In this document: one piece after another, positions 1-5,874 of the stretch | Layout: every line of letters begins with the position of its first letter | Position numbering within the stretch: position 1 is the stretch's first letter | Virus record (IMG/VR): IMGVR_UViG_3300048800_000176 | Location: 1-23,580 of that record | Length of the DNA: 23,580 nt | Direction: 5' to 3' (one strand) | Origin: a virus | Notes under the pieces: generated by a model | Databases searched by the model: none | Told to the model about the DNA's origin: nothing | The model's input: only the letters and a program-made list of their open reading frames with translations | Position numbers and translations under genes: made by a program

Positions 1-1
1 C

Positions 2-178
2 TGTCTCCACGGTGCCAATCTCATCGGTGCCAATCTCAGCGGTGCCGATCTCAGAGGTGCCAATCTCAGCTTTGCCGATCTCAGTGATGCCAATCTCATC
101 GGTGCCAATCTCCGCGGTGCCGATCTCAGCGATGCCAATCTCAGCTTTGCCATCGGTCTGTCAGACACTACCCGTTAA
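2..178 (+). CDS. Pentapeptide-repeat protein, C-terminal part (5' end outside window)
   Basis: The frame is open from the first bases of the window and reads as consecutive A(N/D)LxX pentapeptides, the pattern of a right-handed quadrilateral beta-helix. It ends with the tail IGLSDTTR, which the PRP at 221-754 shares, so the two are paralogues. No start codon is present, so the N-terminus lies upstream of the window. PRPs of the Qnr/MfpA type mimic DNA and bind gyrase, but most phage PRPs have no known role and nothing here fixes one. The frame is chosen over other open frames because it alone gives the A(N/D)LxX register. The DNA after the stop (TAACCATTCTCGCGCGCAC) recurs after the integrase stop. 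Confidence 0.85.
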   Translation, partial: CLHGANLIGANLSGADLRGANLSFADLSDANLIGANLRGADLSDANLSFAIGLSDTTR

Positions 179-220
179 CCATTCTCGCGCGCACTCTACC
201 ACCAACACTAGGAGCCAACC
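176..220 (+). repeat. Conserved leader repeat upstream of PRP genes (copy 1)
   Basis: The stretch from the preceding stop codon to the PRP start codon is nearly identical to 4183-4228. Shared landmarks are TAACCATTCTCGCGCGCAC, ACCAACACTAGGAG and the ATG spacing. It contains the Shine-Dalgarno AGGAG about 7 bases before ATG. A partial copy (TAACCATTCCCGCGCAC) follows the stop of the PRP at 754. The leader and the first ~30 codons travel together, as expected for a duplicated cassette. Confidence 0.8.
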
Positions 221-754
221 ATGATTCAAATCACGCACCGAGCCAGCGAAAAGACCCTATACACGTCCGAAACTGCCACGGATATCCGTACGGCTTTGGA
301 GGAGGCTGTGAAAAGCGATGCCGATCTCAGCGATGCCAATCTCAGCTTTGCCAATCTCAGCGGTGCCAATCTCAGCGATGCCAATCTCATCGGTGCCAAT
401 CTCAGCGGTGCCGATCTCATCGATGCCAATCTCAGTGATGCCGATCTCAGCAATGCCAAGCTCATCGGTGCCAATCTCATCGGTGCCAATCTCAGCGGTG
501 CCTATCTCCACAGGGCCAAGCTCCGCGGTGCCGATCTCATCGGTGCCGATCTCAGCGGTGCCAATCTCAGCGGCGCCAATCTCAGCGGTGCCTATCTCAG
601 CGATGCCAAGCTCAGCGATGCCAAGCTCCACAGGGCCAATCTCCGCGGTGCCGATCTCAGAGGTGCCGATCTCAGAGGTGCCAATCTCAGCGGTGCCAAT
701 CTCATCGGTGCCAATCTCAGTGATGTAATCGGTCTGTCAGACACTACCCGTTAA
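221..754 (+). CDS. Pentapeptide-repeat protein (177 aa)
   Basis: Residues 1-32 form a short non-repeat cap (starts MIQITHR, ends TALEEAVKS), a cap type often seen in phage and bacterial PRPs. Residues ~33-168 are about 27 A(N/D)LxX repeats that should fold into a right-handed quadrilateral beta-helix, four pentapeptides per turn. The last residues leave the pattern and end in LSDTTR. The start is supported by AGGAG 7 bases upstream and by conservation of the same start in the 4229 paralogue. It is probably cytosolic, since no signal peptide or membrane segment is visible. A DNA-mimic or gyrase-interacting role is possible by analogy to MfpA/Qnr but is inference. It lies just upstream of dnaN in the same direction. 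Confidence 0.88.
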   Translation: MIQITHRASEKTLYTSETATDIRTALEEAVKSDADLSDANLSFANLSGANLSDANLIGANLSGADLIDANLSDADLSNAKLIGANLIGANLSGAYLHRAKLRGADLIGADLSGANLSGANLSGAYLSDAKLSDAKLHRANLRGADLRGADLRGANLSGANLIGANLSDVIGLSDTTR

Positions 755-800
755 CCATTCCCGCGCACATTCCACGAAACACCACTGAAAGGATTACACA

Positions 801-1943
801 ATGGACACCATTACCGACGTCAATACGCTCGCCGGCTCAGTAGCTGTGACTCATGCGCACTTGAATGCAGCAGTGACGAAAATTGCCCGACTCTTGAAAG
901 GATATCTAACACCTACAATTACAGTGTCTTCTTGCAATGGGCGAGTATCCTTGGAAACAAGTACAGTTGAAACCCGAGTATCTATTCAAGTACTCGCTGA
1001 ATCTGGAACTAATTTCAGCGAAACCTGCGTACCGCTAAAAGCGTTTTCAAGCGCTCTGAAATCATGTGACAAACGCACCCCAGTCGAATTGCAACAGATG
1101 GACGCCGGTATCACAATCGTGTCAGGATCGTCAACATTTGCAATGCCATTCGCTAACCCGGATCTTTACGGACCCAAACTCCCCATGATGGACACTGGGG
1201 TCATTATCATGGACGGTCCCGCAGGACCGTTCCGTGACGTTGTGGCTAACTCAATTACGCATGCCGGAACTGACCATACTCGCCCGATGCTTTCACAAAT
1301 AAAGCTCATCAACACGGGTGAACAGAATTATGCCGGTGCCACCGATTCATACCGTCTATGTCAGCTCGTGCTCGGTGACATGATCGAGTTTGGAACCAGC
1401 GTAGAGATTCCTGCTCGGGAATTGCGCCTAGCCACGCAACGTTTGGGAGACGCTGAAAGTCTCATAATTAGCAACCATCCCGGCAATATCGTGCGCGTGA
1501 AAAGTGATATGGAAACATGGGCAATCAAGTGTGATAGAGGACAGTACCCTAATTTCGCTCAGTTCATTCCCGATGAAAATACGTTCATCGCGGCCATTAC
1601 CGTAGATCGCAAGCAGCTTATGAACGCAGCCTTGAATGCTTCGCGCATAGGGGGACCACGCAGCAACGCCCCATTGAGATACAAGATCGGGGACCGAGAA
1701 TTGAAGCTGACTCTAATCAGCCCGGACGAAGCAACGTTCTGCGAAGTTATCCCCTGCGAAACGCATGAAAAAGTGTCAGACGATCTTAGAACAGCCGGGA
1801 TCGACGCAGGTTTCCTTCACGACGCGCTCAAAATACTCAAGGAAGATCAGGTCACAATCAATTACATATCGCCATACAAACCGATGTTGTTGACGAGCGG
1901 AGATGATCGGGTACTAATCATGCCGATCATATTGAATTCCTAA
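801..1943 (+). CDS. dnaN: DNA polymerase III beta subunit-like sliding clamp
   Basis: The 380-aa product has the full length of a bacterial beta clamp (three similar domains; two monomers form a ring on DNA that tethers the polymerase). Diagnostic positions are R161-P162 followed by a hydrophobic strand, ATDSYRL at 180-186, YPNF at 249-252, and the C-terminal KPMLL (360-364) and IMPI (373-376) that in the family form the peptide-binding pocket. The start has AAAGGA about 10 bases upstream. No polymerase gene is visible in the window, so the clamp would serve a polymerase encoded elsewhere in the phage, or the host polymerase, or another clamp-binding enzyme. Phage clamps of bacterial type are uncommon but known. 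Confidence 0.93.
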   Translation: MDTITDVNTLAGSVAVTHAHLNAAVTKIARLLKGYLTPTITVSSCNGRVSLETSTVETRVSIQVLAESGTNFSETCVPLKAFSSALKSCDKRTPVELQQMDAGITIVSGSSTFAMPFANPDLYGPKLPMMDTGVIIMDGPAGPFRDVVANSITHAGTDHTRPMLSQIKLINTGEQNYAGATDSYRLCQLVLGDMIEFGTSVEIPARELRLATQRLGDAESLIISNHPGNIVRVKSDMETWAIKCDRGQYPNFAQFIPDENTFIAAITVDRKQLMNAALNASRIGGPRSNAPLRYKIGDRELKLTLISPDEATFCEVIPCETHEKVSDDLRTAGIDAGFLHDALKILKEDQVTINYISPYKPMLLTSGDDRVLIMPIILNS

Positions 1944-1964
1944 GCGCAGCGGTCGGAAGGGTCG

Positions 1965-2021
1965 CGCAACACAACAATCATAGTGTTGTGTCGCGGGTTC
2001 GATTCCCCGCGCCCGACTCAA
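1965..2021 (+). other. tRNA-Met-like 3' half; candidate attP core
   Basis: An 8-bp hairpin (1969-1976 with 1984-1991) has the 7-base loop ATCATAG, which reads as an anticodon loop with U33, anticodon CAU and A37. It is followed by a T-arm-like hairpin (1992-1997 with 2006-2011) with TTCGATT in the loop and then GCCCGACTCA. No matching 5' acceptor strand or normal D arm can be drawn upstream, although GTCGG at 1952-1956 can pair with CCGAC at 2013-2017. A tRNA missing its 5' half beside an integrase is the usual look of an attP core that integrates into the 3' end of a host tRNA gene. A degenerate phage tRNA is the alternative. Confidence 0.5.
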
Positions 2022-2048
2022 GTACGACAAAATAGAAGGGAAGGTTCG

Positions 2049-3107
2049 ATGAACGTCGTAGATGTAGGAAAAGTAATCGTTTCCAAACTGAATGACCTGG
2101 GGGTCGAATGCACTCTCCAAAATGTCATTGACGCGCCGCAAGTTACGCGCGTAGAAGTGACCCCAACCACGTCATCCATCCGTATGCAAGACTTCACCCG
2201 GCTAGGACGCTCCAACGATCTCGCGTTCGCGCTCGGGATCTCAAACGTCACCATCCACGCACCCAGCTCGTCAGGAAATGTGGCTATCGAGTTCGCGCGC
2301 GAAGACCGACAAAATGTCGCGCTCGAATCACTACCTGAAGCCAAATTCCCGCTGCTCATCCCGATCGGTCTCGAAGTTGACGGGCGGCCAGCCCTGCTGC
2401 CGTTGCAGGATTGCCCCCACTGCCTTATCGCGGGACAAACGGGCGGCGGCAAATCGAATCTTCTACACGTCATCATCTCTCAACTTTTGCGCTCGCATTC
2501 ACCCGAGCAACTGGAACTAGCTTTGATCGACCCAAAACGGGTTGAAATGACCCGATGGGAAGGTGTACCTCATCTTGCGGCCCCGGTCGCTGACAACGTG
2601 CAAACTGCAATCCGTCATCTTCACGGCACCGTCTTGACGATAGACCGACGCTATGAGATTCTACAATCGCTTGGAGCACAAAACATTGTGGAAGCAAACT
2701 CAATTCTCGCCGAACGCGGAGTAGCTCAAATCAGATACGGCGTCATCGTCATTGATGAGCTTGCAGAACTGATAATGGCAGCTCGCGGCGAAGTTGAATC
2801 ATTGCTCGTACGGATCGCGCAGAAAGGGCGCGCGGCAGGTGTCCATTTGATCGTGGCGACCCAGTACCCGAAAAGCGAATGCGTAACCGGGTTGCTCCGC
2901 GTGAACCTGCCAACGAAGATCAGCTTCGCCGTACCGGATCAGGTGGCAAGCAGACTCATTCTCGGCGTGAACGGCGCAGAAAAGTTGCTTGGTAAAGGCG
3001 ACGGGCTAATGTCTCTCACCGGGTTGCCTGCAAAACGTTTTCAAGCCGCATTCGCAACCAGCGTCGACATTCAGCAGACAATAGAAAAGTGCCGGCATGA
3101 CCAGTAA
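2049..3107 (+). CDS. FtsK/SpoIIIE-type DNA translocase ATPase
   Basis: The 352-aa product carries the FtsK motor signature: Walker A GQTGGGKS (129-136), Walker B ending in VIDE (234-237), RIAQKGRAAGVH (255-266), ATQ (270-272) and a C-terminal EKLLGKGDG (311-319). The motor pumps double-stranded DNA using ATP. There is no N-terminal membrane domain and no C-terminal winged-helix gamma domain, so it is much shorter than host FtsK. The start at 2049 has a strong GGGAAGG about 6-8 bases upstream; an in-frame upstream extension would read through the tRNA-like element and is rejected. Its stop overlaps the integrase start by 11 bases, so the two are probably co-translated. Related short FtsK proteins occur in actinophages and in TraB of actinobacterial integrative elements. 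Confidence 0.92.
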   Translation: MNVVDVGKVIVSKLNDLGVECTLQNVIDAPQVTRVEVTPTTSSIRMQDFTRLGRSNDLAFALGISNVTIHAPSSSGNVAIEFAREDRQNVALESLPEAKFPLLIPIGLEVDGRPALLPLQDCPHCLIAGQTGGGKSNLLHVIISQLLRSHSPEQLELALIDPKRVEMTRWEGVPHLAAPVADNVQTAIRHLHGTVLTIDRRYEILQSLGAQNIVEANSILAERGVAQIRYGVIVIDELAELIMAARGEVESLLVRIAQKGRAAGVHLIVATQYPKSECVTGLLRVNLPTKISFAVPDQVASRLILGVNGAEKLLGKGDGLMSLTGLPAKRFQAAFATSVDIQQTIEKCRHDQ

Positions 3108-4185
3108 CACGTTGCCCACACAATACTCCGGTAATGTCCGGCGTCGTGCAGACGGCAAATGGGTCGTCCGCTACCGTCTTCCTTCAGGCGTCGATTCGCG
3201 CCGCGTACTTGACTGCCAGACTGAGCAGGAGGCGCAAGAAGCGTTGCAAACGATTTTCGCACGCTTTAAGGAATGGGCTCCCGGAACCGACGCGCTATTC
3301 TCAGTTCTAGCGGCAGAATTTCTCACCCGCTGTGAGACGCGTGGGCTGCGTCAGGACACGATCACCCGATACAAAGGGATCATTGAGTGGGATCTTCTAC
3401 CGGCGCTTGGAGAGAAACCTCTCACGATGGTCTCAAAACGAGAGATCATTCTCTTGCACGATTCTCTCAGCGCGCGGTTAGCTCCCGCGAGCGTGAATCA
3501 GACCAAAATCGTTTTCAGCGGCATCGTGAGTTACGCGCGACGCGCTCGAGACTACGTGGGAACAGACCCGAGCGAATGGTTCGAGCGCGCGCGAAACCGG
3601 CCGCAAGAATCCTTGGACGTACTCAACGTGCAGGAAGTCGAGCTTGTCGCCAACTCACTTGATAACCCTTATGCCGTAATCGTGCGCACCGCTGCTTACG
3701 CCGGGTTGAGGTTATCTGAGCTACGCGAGCTTCGCTGGCAAGACGTTGATTTCGCAGGATCAAAAATCACCGTGTGCAAACGTTACACCGATCTTGACGG
3801 GATCGGTGCGACAAAGAGCGGCAAAATCCGCGTGGTGCCAATGGCAAGCAGAGTCGCGAGTGAGCTGAAACTACTTTCACAACGGGAGCGCTACACCGAG
3901 CCTGGATCCCTAGTCTTTTGCACGATGAACGGAGGGCATCTTAGCGGAGACCGAATCTACAGGAAGTTCGTCTCTGCATGCTCACGATCGGGATTGCGTC
4001 GATTGAGCTTTCATTCACTCCGGCACACAGCCGGCAGTCTGTGGATCCAGAAATTCGATCTCCGTCAAGTTCAAGAATGGCTTGGTCATGCAAGCATCAC
4101 GACCACTTCGCGATACCTTCATTACCAACCACGCGGCAATGAGGCAAAGATGATGGACGAACTTCTAAGTAGCACTGACCGCTAA
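3097..4185 (+). CDS. int: Tyrosine site-specific recombinase (phage integrase)
   Basis: The 362-aa product has the full phage integrase layout. An arm-binding-like N-terminus (~10-50) holds a repeated basic and aromatic pattern, a core-binding SAM-like domain spans ~65-160, and a catalytic domain ~175-345. The catalytic set is visible: R205 in AGLRLSEL, K240 or K243 in the TKSGK turn, H306 and R309 in SFHSLRHT, H331 in WLGHA, and nucleophile Y340 in TSRYLHY. It would catalyse integration and excision of the element. The likely attP is the tRNA-like sequence ~1.1 kb upstream. The start overlaps the end of the FtsK-type gene; right after the stop begins the PRP leader repeat. All catalytic residues are intact. 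Confidence 0.95.
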   Translation: MTSNTLPTQYSGNVRRRADGKWVVRYRLPSGVDSRRVLDCQTEQEAQEALQTIFARFKEWAPGTDALFSVLAAEFLTRCETRGLRQDTITRYKGIIEWDLLPALGEKPLTMVSKREIILLHDSLSARLAPASVNQTKIVFSGIVSYARRARDYVGTDPSEWFERARNRPQESLDVLNVQEVELVANSLDNPYAVIVRTAAYAGLRLSELRELRWQDVDFAGSKITVCKRYTDLDGIGATKSGKIRVVPMASRVASELKLLSQRERYTEPGSLVFCTMNGGHLSGDRIYRKFVSACSRSGLRRLSFHSLRHTAGSLWIQKFDLRQVQEWLGHASITTTSRYLHYQPRGNEAKMMDELLSSTDR

Positions 4186-4228
4186 CCATTCTCGCGCGCA
4201 CTCTATCCACCAACACTAGGAGCTAACC
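4183..4228 (+). repeat. Conserved leader repeat upstream of PRP genes (copy 2)
   Basis: This is the second copy of the PRP leader, beginning inside the integrase stop codon (CTAACCATTCTCGCGCGCAC) and ending at the start codon of the next PRP with ACTAGGAG as Shine-Dalgarno. It differs from 176-220 at only a few positions. Homology continues ~100 bases into the coding sequence, which indicates duplication of leader plus cap as one unit. Confidence 0.8.
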
Positions 4229-5047
4229 ATGATTCAAATCACGCACCGAACCAGCGAAAAGGTCCTATACACGTCCGAGCCGGCTACGGATATCCGTACG
4301 GCTTTGGAAGAGGCTGTGAAAAGCGGTGCCAATCTCCACAGGGCCAATCTCAGCTTTGCCAATCTCCGCGGTGCCGATCTCAGAGGTGCCAATCTCAGCT
4401 TTGCCAATCTCCGCGGTGCCGATCTCAGAGGTGCCAATCTCCACAGGGCCAATCTCAGCTTTGCCAATCTCCGCGGTGCCGATCTCAGAGGTGCCAATCT
4501 CCACAGGGCCAATCTCAGCTTTGCCAATCTCCGCGGTGCCGATCTCAGAGGTGCCAATCTCAGCTTTGCCAATCTCCGCGATGCCTATCTCATCGGTGCC
4601 AATCTCAGCGGTGCCAATCTCAGCGGTGCCGATCTCCACAGGACCAATCTCAGCTTTGCCAATCTCCGCGGTGCCGATCTCAGAGGTGCCAATCTCAACT
4701 TTGCCAATCTCAGCGGTGCCAATCTCAGCGGTGCCTATCTCCACGGTGCCAATCTCATCGGTGCCAATCTCAGCGGTGCCGATCTCAGAGGTGCCAATCT
4801 CAGCTTTGCCGATCTCAGTGATGCCAATCTCATCGGTGCCAATCTCAGCGGTGCCGATCTCAGTGATGCCGATCTCAGCGGTGCCTATCTCAGCGGTGCC
4901 AATCTCATCGGTGCCAACCTCAGCGGTGCCGATCTCATCGGTGCCAATCTCAGCGGTGCTAACACAGCATCTGCGCAAATGCAGGACAATCGCCGGGAAG
5001 CCGAACAAGACACCGTGAAGGGTATGGATTATGACGCAAAACGATGA
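4229..5047 (+). CDS. Pentapeptide-repeat protein (272 aa)
   Basis: The N-terminal cap (1-32) is almost the same as in the 177-aa paralogue. It is followed by about 42 A(N/D)LxX repeats (~33-245), predicting a beta-helix of roughly ten turns, and by a charged, non-repeat tail of ~27 residues (from NTASAQ) that the other copies lack. The repeat body contains copies of a 60-bp unit (four pentapeptides, one helical turn), some exactly identical, so expansion is recent. The start is fixed by AGGAG and by conservation with 221. The next gene starts 17 bases before this stop. The function is unknown; DNA mimicry as in MfpA/Qnr is a hypothesis only. Confidence 0.9.
   Translation: MIQITHRTSEKVLYTSEPATDIRTALEEAVKSGANLHRANLSFANLRGADLRGANLSFANLRGADLRGANLHRANLSFANLRGADLRGANLHRANLSFANLRGADLRGANLSFANLRDAYLIGANLSGANLSGADLHRTNLSFANLRGADLRGANLNFANLSGANLSGAYLHGANLIGANLSGADLRGANLSFADLSDANLIGANLSGADLSDADLSGAYLSGANLIGANLSGADLIGANLSGANTASAQMQDNRREAEQDTVKGMDYDAKR
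4336..4695 (+). repeat. 60-bp direct repeats inside a PRP gene
   Basis: A 60-base unit beginning CCACAGGGCC and ending GTGCCAATCT occurs at 4336-4395, 4441-4500 and 4501-4560 without change, and at 4636-4695 with one change (CCACAGGACC). A 45-base version lacking the first pentapeptide codons lies at 4396-4440. Sixty bases encode 20 residues, which is one turn of the quadrilateral beta-helix, so each duplication adds a whole structural coil. Confidence 0.9.
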
Positions 5048-5381
5048 CAACTTGCTCACTAAATGTTCTGAAGTCACCTATGACATGCGTGACTCCGATA
5101 AACACGAACCGCATTACCTAGCTAACGTTGGCGATCTACTTTGGAACCCAAAAAGCGGAGACGGACACGTTCTTGTTTCCGAAACAATCTGTGGTCAAAA
5201 ATATAACGGTCGAACTGTCAACTGTGGTTGTCAAGGATACGGGATACAACCTTGCCCCAATACCACACTTGTTTGCGAATGCGGGGAAGACGATTCGTGG
5301 CGTGACCATCACTACGAACTGATTAAGCGTGCTCGACGTGTTGGCACATGGGCTCCGCCCTACCAGGAGGATCAATCATGA
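5031..5381 (+). CDS. Small cysteine-rich protein, possible zinc binder
   Basis: The 116-aa product is not recognised. Its middle third is rich in cysteine, with closely spaced pairs (C-G-C near 65-67 and C-E-C near 82-84) plus C54 and C75, a spacing that suggests a metal site. No membrane segment is seen. The ATG at 5031 has GAAGGG about 10 bases upstream, inside the end of the PRP gene (17-base overlap), and its own stop overlaps the next start as ATGA. It therefore looks translationally coupled on both sides. Confidence 0.7.
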   Translation: MTQNDDNLLTKCSEVTYDMRDSDKHEPHYLANVGDLLWNPKSGDGHVLVSETICGQKYNGRTVNCGCQGYGIQPCPNTTLVCECGEDDSWRDHHYELIKRARRVGTWAPPYQEDQS

Positions 5382-5749
5382 CTGCTCCGAATCGCCGCAA
5401 AAAGAGAAATCCATCAAAAGAACCCATCACCCTCAGCCCTGACGCGCTGGAAGACTTGCTCATCTCTCTTGAAGTCATTTCTGAGGCGCGCACACAAACG
5501 ATTCAGGACATCTCTCTTTTGCGCGCGCAAGCTCTAACTCGATACCAAGAGGAGATGAGAGAGCTCAACCAGCTCCACCTTTCGGCGAACAAAGCACTAC
5601 TCTCCTCGATTGACGAAGCGCATAACCGTGGAGTACCGAAAATGCTCGCTTACGAACACGTCAACCTGACGCCACGCAGAATCCAATATCTTCGCCGGCA
5701 AGTTCCTGCCGCAGAAAAGGCGCCGGTAACGCGCACAGTGACAAGATGA
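5378..5749 (+). CDS. Small helical protein of unknown function
   Basis: The 123-aa product is basic at the N-terminus (NRRKKR), then mostly predicted helix. It ends in a segment around residues 88-110 (VPKMLAYEHVNLTPRRIQYL) that has the look of a helix-turn-helix. The start at 5378 has a strong AGGAGG 8 bases upstream and shares ATGA with the preceding stop; a longer in-frame start at 5348 has no such site. A DNA-binding or regulatory role is possible but not shown. It is the last rightward gene before the convergent leftward operon. Confidence 0.72.
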   Translation: MTAPNRRKKRNPSKEPITLSPDALEDLLISLEVISEARTQTIQDISLLRAQALTRYQEEMRELNQLHLSANKALLSSIDEAHNRGVPKMLAYEHVNLTPRRIQYLRRQVPAAEKAPVTRTVTR

Positions 5750-5834
5750 ACGTCGCATAGAACATCAGCCGCGACGCGAGAATATGATCGGCGAGCCAGT
5801 CGATGACCCGATCGTCGCGACCGCGACCGGGCAT
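5661..5834 (-). CDS. Possible small membrane protein (57 aa), convergent overlap
   Basis: After the tail gene stop the leftward strand keeps an open frame with an ATG at 5834. The predicted product has a charged N-terminus, then a hydrophobic stretch around residues 23-40 (SRLMFYATFILSLCALPAP) compatible with one membrane span. It overlaps the 3' end of the rightward gene ending at 5749 by 89 bases and has only a weak ribosome site, so it may be a chance frame. Small membrane proteins in this position of actinophages are common, which is why it is kept at low confidence. Confidence 0.35.
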   Translation of the reverse strand: MPGRGRDDRVIDWLADHILASRLMFYATFILSLCALPAPFLRQELAGEDIGFCVASG

Positions 5835-5845
5835 GATCTCGCCGA
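5788..5845. terminator. Weak inverted repeat in the convergent junction
   Basis: TCGGCGAG (5788-5795) can pair with CTCGCCGA (5838-5845), with smaller GC-rich pairings inside. It lies between the rightward gene ending at 5749 and the leftward tail gene ending at 5875, where a bidirectional terminator is expected. There is no clear U-tract, so the call is weak. Confidence 0.25.
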
Positions 5846-5874
5846 GCCTGCCCTGTATCCGGACGGTGGCGGGC

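Noticed and set aside
257-728. Long open frames on both strands within the PRP gene reading PIS/AEIG-type repeats
   Set aside because: A 15-base repeat keeps several frames open. Only the A(N/D)LxX frame has the conserved cap, ribosome site and family pattern; the others are shadows, and the same is true at 4265-5077.
1941-2021. Complete phage tRNA
   Set aside because: A full acceptor stem and a D arm of normal size cannot be drawn, and dnaN ends right at the place where the 5' strand should be; a tRNA 3' half is the better reading.
4336-4695. CRISPR array suspicion from regular repeats
   Set aside because: The repeats are in frame, 15 or 60 bases long with no unique spacers, and lie inside a PRP coding sequence.
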